Source: Mycobacterium sp. ST-F2
GTDB taxonomy: Bacteria > Actinomycetota > Actinomycetes > Mycobacteriales > Mycobacteriaceae
DNA length: 64,000 bases
Assembly: GCF_001905655.1 (NCBI RefSeq)
Contig: NZ_JMHT01000027.1
Coordinates: 24,947-88,946 of the forward strand
Direction of reading: 5' to 3'
In this document: positions 45,077 to 54,041 of the stretch, one piece after another
Position numbering within the stretch: the stretch's first letter is position 1
How the letters are laid out: each line of letters starts with the position of its first letter
The notes under the pieces: generated by a model
The model's input: only the letters and a program-made list of their open reading frames with translations
What the model was told of the DNA's origin: nothing
Databases searched by the model: none
Position numbers and translations under genes: made by a program

Positions 45077-45571
45077 TTACAGCCGATGCAACTCCACATC
45101 CGCCAGTACTCCCCCGGCCACTGTCGCGGTCATGTAGGTGCAGTACGGCTGACGCCGGCGGTCGGTCGGCGAGCCGGGGTTGAGCAGCCGCAGGCCGGTG
45201 GCCGCGGTGCTGTCCCACGGAATGTGACTGTGCCCGAACACCAGTACGTCGGTGTCGGGGCACAGCCGGGCCATGCGCGCATCGCGTCCCGCCGACGCTC
45301 CGGTTTCGTGCGTGACAGTGAACCGGACGCCCTCGAGCGTCACGTCGGCCCGCTCAGGCAGCCGGGCCCGCAGGTCCGCGCCGTCGTTGTTGCCCCAGCA
45401 GGCGACCAGACGCGTCGCTCGCTGCTCGAGTTCGTCGAGCAGGGCCACGTCCACCCAGTCGCCTGCGTGCAGAACCACATCAGCGCGGGCCACCTCATCC
45501 CAGACCCGGGCGGGCATGTCGCGGGCGCGTTTTGGTACGTGCGTATCAGAGATCAGTAGCAGACGCGTCAT
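45077..45571 (-). CDS. metallophosphoesterase (YfcE/MJ0936 type)
   Basis: A 164-residue calcineurin-like phosphoesterase with the full dinuclear-metal motif set: ISDTHVPK at residues 7-14, HAGDWVD near 35-41, WGNNDGAD near 58, TVTHE near 86 and FGHSHIPW near 111. The length fits compact phosphodiesterases. It overlaps the upstream phosphotriesterase-like gene (ATGA at 45568-45571) and precedes the alkylsulfatase, giving an ester-hydrolase operon. The natural substrate is unknown. Confidence 0.9.
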   Translation of the reverse strand: MTRLLLISDTHVPKRARDMPARVWDEVARADVVLHAGDWVDVALLDELEQRATRLVACWGNNDGADLRARLPERADVTLEGVRFTVTHETGASAGRDARMARLCPDTDVLVFGHSHIPWDSTAATGLRLLNPGSPTDRRRQPYCTYMTATVAGGVLADVELHRL

Positions 45572-46536
45572 TGAAAATACCGGCGCGGATTGTCTACCAA
45601 CATCGTCGTGATCTGCTCATCGGTGACGCCGCGTTCACGCAGCGCGGGCAGCACGTCGTCGCTGATGTGCGTCAGCTTCCAGTTGGGCACCGCCGCCAGT
45701 TTGCCCTCATGCGAGAACCAGTCGATGAAACACGAACTGTCATGCGCCAGCATCATCTTCTCGGCGTAACCGCGTCTGGTGAGCTCCGCTACGGTGTCCA
45801 CCCGCTGCTCGAACGGCAACAGGATGTCGAGCCCGAAGCGGTCCATGCCGAGGTACGAACCGGCGTCGGCGAGCGCGCACAGGTAATCGAGATCGGTGCT
45901 GTCGCCGGAGTGCCCGATCACCACCTTGCTGAGGTCGACGCCTTCCTCCCCCAGCACTTTCTGCGCGACGAGTCCGGAGCGGCTGTGCACGTCGGTGTGC
46001 ACGGTGATCGGCGCGCCGGTCTGCACGTGTGCCTGACCGACTGCGCGCATCACCCGCTCGACTCCCGGCGTCAGCCCCTGATGCTCGATGGCGCATTTCA
46101 GAAACGCCGCTCGCACGCCGGTACCGCCGATGCCCTCCCGAATATCCCTGACGAACAGCTCGACCATCGGCTCCGGGGTGTCGAACAGCAGGCCCGGGCC
46201 GGTGTGCAGGAACTGGAACGGCACGTCGTTGTAGGTGTAGATGCCGGTCGCCACGATGATATTGATGTCGACCTGCTCGTTGACCCGCTGAATCCGGGGC
46301 AGGTACCGGCCCAGCCCGATCACCGTCGGGTCGACGATGGTGTCGATGCCACGTGATTTGCATTGGCGCAGTTGGTCGATCGCGTCGGCGACGCGGGCGT
46401 CCTCGTCCCACTGCGACGGATAATCCGGGAAGTTCTGCCGGATCTCGTCACCCAGGATGAACACGTGCTCATGCACGAGCGTGGCCCCGAGTCGATCGAC
46501 GGGCACCGGGCCCCTGACGGTCTGCACGTGCGTCAT
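45568..46536 (-). CDS. phosphotriesterase-like protein (PLL/PHP family)
   Basis: A 322-residue amidohydrolase-superfamily TIM barrel. Metal ligands are LVHEHVFILGDE near residues 20-31, the bridging lysine in AAFLKCAIEH near 143, HTDVHSRSG near 176, VIGHSGDSTDL near 204 and LAHDSSCF near 263. Relatives act as lactonases with promiscuous phosphotriesterase activity; true substrates are often acyl-homoserine or oxo-lactones. An ATG at 46536 follows a GTG at 46539; either may start. First in the operon with the metallophosphoesterase and alkylsulfatase. Confidence 0.9.
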   Translation of the reverse strand: MTHVQTVRGPVPVDRLGATLVHEHVFILGDEIRQNFPDYPSQWDEDARVADAIDQLRQCKSRGIDTIVDPTVIGLGRYLPRIQRVNEQVDINIIVATGIYTYNDVPFQFLHTGPGLLFDTPEPMVELFVRDIREGIGGTGVRAAFLKCAIEHQGLTPGVERVMRAVGQAHVQTGAPITVHTDVHSRSGLVAQKVLGEEGVDLSKVVIGHSGDSTDLDYLCALADAGSYLGMDRFGLDILLPFEQRVDTVAELTRRGYAEKMMLAHDSSCFIDWFSHEGKLAAVPNWKLTHISDDVLPALRERGVTDEQITTMLVDNPRRYFQ

Positions 46537-46590
46537 CACCGTCAGTCTGTGTCATGAGCGGTCGGGCATCAAGACCCTATATCAACCGAG

Positions 46591-46620
46591 TTGACACGGA
46601 CCGCGCATTGCCAGTTAGCT
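46591..46620 (+). promoter_or_regulatory. candidate promoter for the 154-residue membrane protein
   Basis: A consensus -35 TTGACA (46591-46596), an 18-bp spacer and TTAGCT (46615-46620) lie 45 bases upstream of the ATG at 46665, which itself has GAAGGAG. Read by eye. Confidence 0.4.
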
Positions 46621-46664
46621 GAGGTAACGTCCCGCCCATCTGCGAACCGCGAAGGAGTGCCCAC

Positions 46665-47129
46665 ATGGATTGGAACTTCCTCGGCACCGACTGGCACCTG
46701 TTCGGCAAGCTGGCCGACGTCGCCCTGCTGACCCTGTTGTTCGCCGCGACCGTGATGTTCTTCTACATCCAGCGCCTCCGGAAACAACCACAGTTACCGA
46801 TCGCCGAACACGTCCGGGCCAAGCAGACGGCGCTCACAAAAGTCCGCAAGCGCCAGCCGATGACCGCTGAAGAGCTGGAATATGCCACCCAGGTCATCGA
46901 CAATCAGCGGACTTTGATGACATTCGCAATCCCCCTCACGATCTTTTCACTGGGGTGTTTCTACGTGCTCGGCAGCCTCGAACAACTCCACGGCGCAACC
47001 CCTTCGGAGCGAACCTTTCTCGGGGTCATCGCCATGATCTCGTCCATCAACGTCACCGCCCAGATCTTCCGCGTGATCAAGCTGAAAAAGCGGCTCGGAA
47101 ACGCCACCTTGGTGAATTCTGGGAATTAG
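46665..47129 (+). CDS. hypothetical membrane protein
   Basis: A 154-residue protein I do not recognise. Three hydrophobic stretches are visible at about residues 17-36, 84-104 and 117-137. A basic, helical cytosolic loop lies between the first two (RAKQTALTKVRKRQPMTAEE). The C-terminus is basic (KLKKRLGN). A good RBS and a promoter-like element precede it. It is followed by a 133-base gap and the mmpS gene, with no clear operon link. Confidence 0.75.
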   Translation: MDWNFLGTDWHLFGKLADVALLTLLFAATVMFFYIQRLRKQPQLPIAEHVRAKQTALTKVRKRQPMTAEELEYATQVIDNQRTLMTFAIPLTIFSLGCFYVLGSLEQLHGATPSERTFLGVIAMISSINVTAQIFRVIKLKKRLGNATLVNSGN

Positions 47130-47224
47130 CTGGACGCCCTCACCTCGCCTTTTATCGAGCGGAATAGCTGGAAGGCCCCCCGCGTCGATTCACTGATAGT
47201 GTTTACACCGACTAATCTCAATTT

Positions 47225-47239
47225 AGTTGATATACAACT
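47225..47239. promoter_or_regulatory. inverted repeat upstream of mmpS
   Basis: AGTTG-ATATA-CAACT (47225-47239) lies 23 bases before the mmpS GTG, with another small symmetry GTGTTTACAC just upstream. MmpS/L operons are often under TetR or MarR repressors, and this could be the operator. No divergent regulator gene is next to it. Confidence 0.4.
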
Positions 47240-47262
47240 CGCTGACGTCGAAAGGTGATCGA

Positions 47263-47706
47263 GTGAGCCAGCGCTCCAACGCCCGACGATTCCTCACACG
47301 AGCCTGGATGCCGTTGGTCGCCCTCATCGCGATCGGCGTCGGCGTGCTGTGCATGGTCAAGGTCCACGAATTCTCCGAACCGGGACCGGTGCTGGCCGTC
47401 AACCCGCCGCAGGCGCCACCGGAGTTCACCCCCAAGACCCTCACCTATGAGGTGTTCGGCAGCCTCGGTTCCGGCGGCCTGCTGTCGTACGTCGACATCA
47501 GCGGGCACCCGCACAAAGTCGAGCTCACCGAACTGCCGTGGTCGCACACCGAGACCACCACCCTCACCGTGGTCTCCGGCAGCATCTCGGTCCAGGTGCA
47601 CGGCGGCACCGTCGGCTGCCGGATGAAGGTGAATGACGTTGTCCGCGAAGAACAGTCCGACGACCACGGCAACGCCGACGTCGCCTGCCGGGTGAAGTCC
47701 GCATGA
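47263..47706 (+). CDS. MmpS family accessory protein
   Basis: A 147-residue MmpS protein. One N-terminal membrane anchor (about residues 14-32, MPLVALIAIGVGVLCMVKV) is followed by a periplasmic beta-sandwich domain with LTYEVFGSLGSGGLLSYVDI and the C-terminal CRMKVNDVV then CRVKS cysteine pair. GTG 47263 with AAAGG upstream is preferred over the longer frame. It shares ATGA with mmpL downstream and so is co-translated with it. MmpS proteins are scaffold partners of MmpL exporters. Confidence 0.92.
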   Translation: MSQRSNARRFLTRAWMPLVALIAIGVGVLCMVKVHEFSEPGPVLAVNPPQAPPEFTPKTLTYEVFGSLGSGGLLSYVDISGHPHKVELTELPWSHTETTTLTVVSGSISVQVHGGTVGCRMKVNDVVREEQSDDHGNADVACRVKSA

Positions 47707-50585
47707 CGGAAACCAGCACAGCTCCGATCGTTCGCCCCGCTCACAGGCGTCCCTTCGTCGCCAGAACCGTTCGCTTCCTGGCCATCCCGATCATCGTCTT
47801 CTGGGCGCTGCTCGCGGTGATCACGAATACCTTTGTGCCGCAGATCGAACGCGTCGCCGAGGAACTCGCCGGCCCGATGGTGCCGACCTACGCGCCGTCG
47901 CAGGTGGCGATGCTGACCATCGGTAAGGAATTCCACGAGTCCACCTCCACCAGCCTCACCATGCTGGTGCTGGAAGCCGATCGCGGCCTTACCGAACAGG
48001 ACCGCGACTACTACGCAGGCCTGGTCCGCACGCTCAACGCCGACAGCACGCACGTGCAGTACGTCATGGACACCTGGGGCAAGCCGATCACCGCCGCCGG
48101 CGCCCAGAGCCTCGACGGCAAAGCCGCCTACGTCCTGCTGCGCCTCGCCGGCGACATCGGGCAGATGGAGGCCAACAACTCGGTCAATGCCGTCAGGCAG
48201 ATCGTCAAGAACTCCAATCCGCCTGCCGGCCTTAAGGTTTACGTCAGTGGCGCGGCGCCGCTGGCGGCCGACACCGTCCTCATCGCCAACTCCAGCCTGA
48301 ACAACATCACCATCGCGACGATGTTCCTGATCATCTTCATGCTGTTGCTGGTCTACCGCTCCGTCGTCACCATGCTGGTGCCGTTCTTCGGGGTGATCCT
48401 GCTGATGCTGTCGGTCAAGGGCGTCATCTCCGCGTTCGGGCACTACGGCGTCATCCCGTTGTCGTCGTTCGCCACCAACATGGTCATCTCACTGACCCTG
48501 GGTGCCGGCACCGACTACGGCATCTTCCTCATCGGCCGATATCACGAAGCCCGCCTGGCCGGCGAGAGTCGCGAGGACGCGTATTACACCGCGTACCGGG
48601 GTGTTTCGCACGTCATCGTCGGCTCGGGTCTGACCATTGCCGGGGCCTGCGCGTGTCTGACGTTCGCCCGGCTGAACTACTTCCACACCATGGGCCCGGC
48701 TGTGGCGGTCAGCATGCTGATCACCATCGCCGGTGCCCTGACCATCGGGCCCGCACTGCTCAGCGTCGGCAGCCTGTTCGGGCTCTTCGACCCGAAGCAG
48801 GCCGCGAAGGCCAAGCTCTACCGACGCATCGGCACCGCCGTCGTACGCTGGCCCAAGCCCATCCTCGTCGCCAGCGTCGCAGTCGTGTCGGCCGGCGCGG
48901 TGTTCGTGCCGACCTACCGGGTCAGCTACGACGACCGGACCTACCAGCCGTCAGACGCCCCGGCCAATCAGGGATTTCAGGCCGCCGACCGGCACTTCCC
49001 CAAGAGCAAGCTGTTCAGCGAGATGCTGATGGTCCAGGCCGACCACGACATGCGCAACTCGGCCGACTTCATCTCGCTGGACCGGGTGGCCAAGGCCCTG
49101 ATCCGCCTGCCCGGGGTGGCGATGGTGCAGAGCATCACCCGGCCCATGGGCCGTGCGCTCGAACACGCCTCCATCCCTTACCTTTTCACCACGCAGGGCA
49201 GCGGCAACGGCCAGCAGCTGCCGTTCACCCAGCACAACAACGAGAACACCGCGAAGCAGGCGAAGATCACTGCGCACAGCATCGAGGTGCTGCAGAAGAC
49301 GGCCGACCTGACGCAGACACTCGCCGACGAGCTGCACAACACGGTGCTGACGCTGGAGGACATGGAGCAGGTCACAAGCGACATGCGCGACGCGGTCGCC
49401 AACCTCGACGATTTCATGCGCCCGCTGCGCGCGTATTTCTATTGGGAACCACACTGTTTCGACATTCCGGTGTGCTGGTCGTTCCGGTCGCTGTTCGACG
49501 TGATCGACAAGGTCGACAATCTCGCCGCCGACATCGGCAAGGCCGTCGGCTCCTTCGAGGTGATCGACAGCCTCATGCCACAGATGGTGTCGCTGCTGCG
49601 GCAGACGGTCGCCGACAACCAGGCGTTGCTGGCGTTGATCGTCAACAACTACGGTCCCACCGACATTCAGAACAAGAACACCGACCAGACCTTCGACGAC
49701 ATGATCAACGTCGGCAACGACTTCGACGCGTCGCGCAGTGACGACTTCTTCTACATCCCCCGTGAGGCGTTCGACAACGACGACATCAAAACCGGTATGG
49801 CGCTGATGATGTCGCCCGACGGCCATGCCGCTCGCTTCATCGTCACCCACGAGGGCAACGCGATGGGACCCGAGGGCATCGAGCACGTCGAACAGTTCCC
49901 CGACGCCATCAAGATCGCGCTGAAGGAGACGTCGCTGGCCGGGTCGACGATCTACATCGGCGGATCGGGGTCCAACAACAAGGACATCCAGCTGTACGCG
50001 CGGAACGACCTGATGATCGCGGCCATCGCGGCCTTTGTGCTGATCTTCCTGATCATGATGATCATCACCCGATCCCTGGTGGCCGCCTTGGTGATTCCCG
50101 GCACCGTGGCATTCTCCTACGCCGGCGCGTTCGGGCTGTCGGTGCTGATCTGGCAGCACCTGATCGGGCTACCTCTGCACTGGCTGATCTTGCCGCTGAC
50201 GTTCATCGTGCTGGTGGCCGTCGGCTCGGACTACAACCTCCTGCTGGTCGCCCGGCTCAAGGAAGAAATCCACGCCGGCCTGAACACCGGGCTCATCCGC
50301 GCACTGGGCAGTACCGGCGGCGTCGTCACCTCCGCGGGCCTGGTGTTCGCGTTCACCATGCTGGCCATGCTGTCCAGTGATCTGCGGACCATCGGCCAGA
50401 TGGGGTCGACGGTCTGCATCGGCCTGCTGCTCGACACCCTGGTGGTGCGGTCGTTCATCGTGCCGTGCCTGGTGCGGCTACTGGGCCCGTGGTTCTGGTG
50501 GCCGACCTTCGTCCGACAGCGTCCACTGCGGCCGTACCAGTCTAGGTGGCCACTTGCCGCAGCAGCTGCGGATCATGGGCGTTGA
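47703..50585 (+). CDS. MmpL family RND transporter
   Basis: A 960-residue RND-type exporter with the usual twelve-helix layout and two periplasmic loops. The first helix block holds TNMVISLTLGAGTDYGIFLI near residues 258-277 with the proton-relay Asp-Tyr, and the second VLVAVGSDYNLLLVARLKEE near 836-855. The second periplasmic loop has a long helical hairpin and the sequence HCFDIPVCW, the cysteine pair characteristic of MmpL4/5-like proteins that export siderophores and drugs together with MmpS. It overlaps mmpS by ATGA and the opposing MBL gene by 44 bases at the tail. The cargo is not deducible; no lipid or siderophore genes adjoin it. Confidence 0.94.
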   Translation: MTETSTAPIVRPAHRRPFVARTVRFLAIPIIVFWALLAVITNTFVPQIERVAEELAGPMVPTYAPSQVAMLTIGKEFHESTSTSLTMLVLEADRGLTEQDRDYYAGLVRTLNADSTHVQYVMDTWGKPITAAGAQSLDGKAAYVLLRLAGDIGQMEANNSVNAVRQIVKNSNPPAGLKVYVSGAAPLAADTVLIANSSLNNITIATMFLIIFMLLLVYRSVVTMLVPFFGVILLMLSVKGVISAFGHYGVIPLSSFATNMVISLTLGAGTDYGIFLIGRYHEARLAGESREDAYYTAYRGVSHVIVGSGLTIAGACACLTFARLNYFHTMGPAVAVSMLITIAGALTIGPALLSVGSLFGLFDPKQAAKAKLYRRIGTAVVRWPKPILVASVAVVSAGAVFVPTYRVSYDDRTYQPSDAPANQGFQAADRHFPKSKLFSEMLMVQADHDMRNSADFISLDRVAKALIRLPGVAMVQSITRPMGRALEHASIPYLFTTQGSGNGQQLPFTQHNNENTAKQAKITAHSIEVLQKTADLTQTLADELHNTVLTLEDMEQVTSDMRDAVANLDDFMRPLRAYFYWEPHCFDIPVCWSFRSLFDVIDKVDNLAADIGKAVGSFEVIDSLMPQMVSLLRQTVADNQALLALIVNNYGPTDIQNKNTDQTFDDMINVGNDFDASRSDDFFYIPREAFDNDDIKTGMALMMSPDGHAARFIVTHEGNAMGPEGIEHVEQFPDAIKIALKETSLAGSTIYIGGSGSNNKDIQLYARNDLMIAAIAAFVLIFLIMMIITRSLVAALVIPGTVAFSYAGAFGLSVLIWQHLIGLPLHWLILPLTFIVLVAVGSDYNLLLVARLKEEIHAGLNTGLIRALGSTGGVVTSAGLVFAFTMLAMLSSDLRTIGQMGSTVCIGLLLDTLVVRSFIVPCLVRLLGPWFWWPTFVRQRPLRPYQSRWPLAAAAADHGR

Positions 50586-51330
50586 CAAGGCAGAGATCAG
50601 GTTCGCCGGCCGCCCAAAGTTCGCTCAGGCGTTGATGATTGGCCTGCACCTTCTTCCAGTCGAAGGCGACTGAGCGTTCCATCAGACGCAGGGCGCGCGG
50701 CGCGGTATTGCTGCCGTCGAGCTGGCCGTGGTGGTAGAAGCTGTCGCCGACGTGCAGAATCCAGCGGTCGCCCGCGTCGACAGCCACCGCGGCGTGCCCG
50801 CGGGTATGCCCCGGCAGGCTGATCAGGACGATGCCATCGGCGATCTCGGTCAGCTCTTTTGCGCCGGGAAAACCGCGCCACGACTCGGAGGCCGCAGGCG
50901 AATGCTCAACCAGTACCGGCCCGTGCGCATATCCGGCCGGCAGGTAGCGTTGTTTCTCCAGGACCGTCTTCGGATGCAACGCTCCGAACGCCTCTGCATC
51001 GGTGAGATGTACTTGCGCCCAAGGGAAGTCGGCAAGGCCACCCACGTGGTCCGCGTCGAAGTGGGTGACGATGATGTGCCGAACGTCGCTGGGCTCGAAC
51101 CCAAGACGTCGGACCTGGTTGACGGCAGCTTCCTGCGGATCGAACGCCGGGCGGACATAGAAGCGCGCCGGACCGAAACGGCTGGCGGGCGACTCCGCGT
51201 CCCGCAGCCCCAACCCCGAGTCGACGAGCACGAGACCGCCGGGCGTCTCCACGAGCAGCACGTGACAGACCAGACCGTCGCGGACGAAACGCGGGTGCAT
51301 GGTGCCGCAGTTCAGGTGGTGGACCCTCAT
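50542..51330 (-). CDS. MBL-fold hydrolase (lactonase-like)
   Basis: A 262-residue metallo-beta-lactamase-fold enzyme. The metal motif THFDADHVGG is near residues 90-99, a further His in LPGHTRGHAAV near 173-183, and the Asp ligand in ILHVGDSFYHHG near 192-203. This arrangement resembles AHL lactonases and related hydrolases. Its ATG overlaps the stop of the SnoaL-like gene (ATGA), so the two form an operon under the divergent TetR regulator. Substrate unknown. Confidence 0.87.
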   Translation of the reverse strand: MRVHHLNCGTMHPRFVRDGLVCHVLLVETPGGLVLVDSGLGLRDAESPASRFGPARFYVRPAFDPQEAAVNQVRRLGFEPSDVRHIIVTHFDADHVGGLADFPWAQVHLTDAEAFGALHPKTVLEKQRYLPAGYAHGPVLVEHSPAASESWRGFPGAKELTEIADGIVLISLPGHTRGHAAVAVDAGDRWILHVGDSFYHHGQLDGSNTAPRALRLMERSVAFDWKKVQANHQRLSELWAAGEPDLCLVNAHDPQLLRQVAT

Positions 51331-51884
51331 GTCAGGTCTGCCGGGGCCGTCTCGATGAGCCGGGCATCGGGCCTGCTGGACATGGCCAACAACCCCTTCA
51401 GCCCGCGGATGACCGTCGGCCAGTTTCGCGGATCCCGCAGATTCAGCCCTCCCACAAGCTGTTTCAGCATCGTCAACGTGTCGAAGTAGATGCGTTCGGC
51501 GATCAGGTTCTCGTTCTCGTCGAACACGAAGTACGCCGTCATCCGGGTGCGGTGCCGCGAACCCGTGGCCGGGATACCACCGAGCGGACCGAGATGCGTT
51601 CCGAGAAGCCAGAATTCGACGATCACCGCATCGGCGCTGTGGCGCAGCGCGATGATCTCGTGGTCCTGATCGGGAAACGCGACCCTGGTGTCGTGGTAGT
51701 ACCCGCGCACGTCGGCATCGCCGTCATGGACGGTGAGCGTGGGGATGATCTCGTAGTGCGGATGCGGGAACGTGGCCAGCACGTCATCCCAATCCTGACG
51801 TACCTCGTCATGGAAGTGGTCGAGGACGAGCTTTTCGCGAGCCTGCAACACGTCAAGGGAAGGGATGGCGAAGCGGTGCGACAT
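51327..51884 (-). CDS. SnoaL-like (NTF2-fold) protein
   Basis: A 185-residue protein of the NTF2/SnoaL-like superfamily. The family-type features are VLDHFHDEVRQDWDDVLATF near the N-terminus, YYHDTRVAFPDQDHEIIAL near 65-85, and a beta sheet with MTAYFVFDENENLIAERIYF near 115-135. Members include polyketide cyclases, isomerases and plain binding proteins. The start ATG has GAGGAG upstream. First gene of a pair with the MBL hydrolase, divergent from a TetR gene across a large palindrome. Confidence 0.82.
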   Translation of the reverse strand: MSHRFAIPSLDVLQAREKLVLDHFHDEVRQDWDDVLATFPHPHYEIIPTLTVHDGDADVRGYYHDTRVAFPDQDHEIIALRHSADAVIVEFWLLGTHLGPLGGIPATGSRHRTRMTAYFVFDENENLIAERIYFDTLTMLKQLVGGLNLRDPRNWPTVIRGLKGLLAMSSRPDARLIETAPADLT

Positions 51885-51899
51885 GACGTCTCCTCGAGC

Positions 51900-51959
51900 T
51901 GCAAATTATTCCACACCGTGGGATTAATCGAGAATAATCCCACGGTGTGGAAATTTGCA
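51900..51959. promoter_or_regulatory. large palindromic operator between SnoaL-like and TetR genes
   Basis: A perfect 16-bp inverted repeat CCACACCGTGGGATTA (51911-51926) and its complement (51935-51950) has an 8-nt centre. A second outer pair TGCAAAT (51900-51906) and ATTTGCA (51953-51959) extends the symmetry. Each 16-bp arm itself contains CCAC-ACC-GTGG, a small palindrome, so the region may bind two TetR dimers. It covers the whole divergent promoter. Confidence 0.7.
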
Positions 51960-51982
51960 ATGGCCTGGGCAAGAATGGCGCT

Positions 51983-52666
51983 GTGAACGCGGACAGCCCG
52001 ACTCCTCGCCGCGGACGGCCGCCCAAGGACTCGGCACAGCTGACCCGGTCGACGATTCGCGAGGCGGCGCTGACCGTCATCGACGACGACGGCATCGCCG
52101 CGGTGAGCATGCGGTCGGTCAGCCGGCTGCTCGGTGTCGACGCGAAGAGCCTCTATCACCACGTCGCCGACAAGGACGATCTGCTCGACGCCGTCGCCGA
52201 ACATCTCCTCGGACAGCTGCGCCCACCGGCACCCACCGGCGACCTGCGGACCGACCTACGGGCCCTGGCGTACGAGTTTCGGCGCGTGACGCTCGCGCAC
52301 CCCGAAGCCGCGAGTCTCGTGCTCACCCGGCAGATGTCGACGGCAGCCGGCCTCACGCCCGTCGAGGCAGTGCTGTCGATACTCCGCCGGGCCGGGGCCG
52401 ACCCAGAGCACGCCGTACGACTCACCCGCGTCCTGGTGGCCACCCTCATCGGAATGCTGCTGCGCGAGGTGTCCGCCGGCCCCACGTTCGGCAGCGCCGA
52501 TCCCGCCGACATCACTGCCCGGCAGTCCGAACTCGAGAATTCCGCGCTACCGGAAGTGGTTGCGTGCGCTCCTTTTCTCGCGCGGTTCGACCAGGACGAA
52601 GAATTCGCATCGGGTGTCCACTTGGTGGTTGATTTCGTCGCATTCCAGCTGGCGAGCCTGACATAG
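51983..52666 (+). CDS. TetR family transcriptional regulator
   Basis: A 227-residue regulator. The N-terminus is basic ([20 protein letters not shown]), and the helix-turn-helix is in [20 protein letters not shown] then [11 protein letters not shown] (residues 45-75). The C-terminal domain resembles the TetR_C class of tetracycline-type repressors ([20 protein letters not shown]). GTG 51983 is chosen because the preceding palindrome would otherwise lie in the coding region. It is divergent from the SnoaL-like/MBL operon and 7 bases upstream of the DGAT gene, so it may be co-transcribed with the latter. Confidence 0.9.
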   Translation: MNADSPTPRRGRPPKDSAQLTRSTIREAALTVIDDDGIAAVSMRSVSRLLGVDAKSLYHHVADKDDLLDAVAEHLLGQLRPPAPTGDLRTDLRALAYEFRRVTLAHPEAASLVLTRQMSTAAGLTPVEAVLSILRRAGADPEHAVRLTRVLVATLIGMLLREVSAGPTFGSADPADITARQSELENSALPEVVACAPFLARFDQDEEFASGVHLVVDFVAFQLASLT

Positions 52667-52673
52667 TGCTGCC

Positions 52674-54011
52674 ATGCGGTTGTTGAGCGCTGTCGACACG
52701 ATGTTCTACAGGATGGAATCCGAGCGGACGCCCATGCACATCGGTGCGCTGCTGACGTTCCGATTGCCCGACGGCGCCGGCCCGGATTACGTCCGCACGC
52801 TGTACGACGCGTTCTGCGGACTCTCGTTCCTGCCGTTCCCGTTCGACAGCCAGATCGTCGACGGCATCTTCCCCGAATGGCACACCGTCCAGCCCGACCC
52901 GGACTATCACGTCCGGCTCTCGGCGCTGCCGTACCCAGGGAGCGAAACCGATCTGGGCAAGCTCGTGGCGCGGCTGCACGCCAACCCGCTCGACATGCGC
53001 CGCCCGTTGTGGGAAGCGCACTTCATCGAGGGCCTGTCCGGCGGACGATTCGCCATGTACTTCAAAGCCCACCACTGTGCCGTGGACGGGATGGGCGCGA
53101 TCAACACGATCAAGAAGTGGTTGAGCACCGAACCCGACCGCTACGTGCCGCTGTCGGAGGCCGGGCCGAAGGCCGAGGTGCCCGACCGCAACCGGATCGC
53201 GTCCGTCGCATACGAACTGTGGAACCGGACCACCGACGGCGTCACCGGCTCGGCCGAGATGGTCAAGAATCTGGTCGGCATGATCGGCGGTGACAACAGC
53301 CACGTCGGCGCGACGCTGCGCACCCCGCGGGCGCCGTTCAACGCCACGCTGACCCCGCAGCGCCGGCTGGCCGTCGAGGTTCTCGAACTGGCCCGGCTCA
53401 AGGGCATCGCCAAGGCCACCGACACGACCGTCAACGACGTCACGCTCGCCGTCTGCGGCGCGGCCCTGCGTCGCTACCTGGACGAGCAGGGCGAGCTGCC
53501 CGAAGAGACCCTCACCGCATCTGTGCCGGTCGGCTGGGAGCGGGACGAAGACACGCTGAACGCGGCTGCGGGATTCGTGTGCCCTTTGGCCACAACGGAG
53601 TCCGACCCCATCGAGCGACTCAAGGTCATCAACGCGGGAACCACGCGCGGCAAGAAGGAATTGCTCGCGATGTCACCGAACGCGTTGAATTCGTACACCC
53701 TGATGGGACTGCTGCCGCTGACCATCGGCCAGAAAACCGGTGCGCTGACCAAGATTCCGCCGCTGTTCAACCTGACGGTGTCCAACGTGGTCCTGACCAA
53801 GGAGCCGCTGTACCTCGGTGGCGCACAGCTCGAGTTGATCGCCCCCGTCTCCTTCCTGTGCGACGGCTACGGGCTGAACATCACCCTGGTCGGCTACACC
53901 GACAAGGTCATCCTCGGATTCGTCGGCTGCCGCGACACCATGCCGCACCTGCAGCGTCTCGCGGTCTACTCCCGCGAAGCGCTCGACGAACTGGAGCAGG
54001 CCGTCTCCTAG
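52674..54011 (+). CDS. wax ester synthase / diacylglycerol O-acyltransferase
   Basis: A 445-residue WS/DGAT family acyltransferase, which transfers acyl groups from acyl-CoA to diacylglycerol or fatty alcohols. The active-site motif HHCAVDG is near residues 131-137 in [14 protein letters not shown]. The N-terminal [10 protein letters not shown] and the second-domain motifs [17 protein letters not shown] near 260 and the later [19 protein letters not shown] fit the family. Its ATG follows the TetR stop by 7 bases. A second TetR gene begins 21 bases after its end in the same direction. Likely storage-lipid or envelope-lipid synthesis. Confidence 0.92.
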   Translation: MRLLSAVDTMFYRMESERTPMHIGALLTFRLPDGAGPDYVRTLYDAFCGLSFLPFPFDSQIVDGIFPEWHTVQPDPDYHVRLSALPYPGSETDLGKLVARLHANPLDMRRPLWEAHFIEGLSGGRFAMYFKAHHCAVDGMGAINTIKKWLSTEPDRYVPLSEAGPKAEVPDRNRIASVAYELWNRTTDGVTGSAEMVKNLVGMIGGDNSHVGATLRTPRAPFNATLTPQRRLAVEVLELARLKGIAKATDTTVNDVTLAVCGAALRRYLDEQGELPEETLTASVPVGWERDEDTLNAAAGFVCPLATTESDPIERLKVINAGTTRGKKELLAMSPNALNSYTLMGLLPLTIGQKTGALTKIPPLFNLTVSNVVLTKEPLYLGGAQLELIAPVSFLCDGYGLNITLVGYTDKVILGFVGCRDTMPHLQRLAVYSREALDELEQAVS

Positions 54012-54024
54012 CCGGTGGTAATAT

Positions 54025-54041
54025 CTCGATTCGTGATCGAG
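54025..54041. promoter_or_regulatory. palindrome at the start of the first paralogous TetR gene
   Basis: CTCGAT-TCGTG-ATCGAG (54025-54041) is a perfect 6-bp inverted repeat over the proposed GTG start (54033). The same CTCGAT/CGATTCG sequence family occurs before the saccharopine-dehydrogenase-like gene and the amine oxidase gene, suggesting a common set of TetR sites. Confidence 0.5.

Noticed and set aside
47130..47262. IdeR (iron) box before mmpS
   Set aside because: AT-rich sequence is present, but no TTAGGTTAGGCTAACCTAA-like 19-mer can be aligned well.
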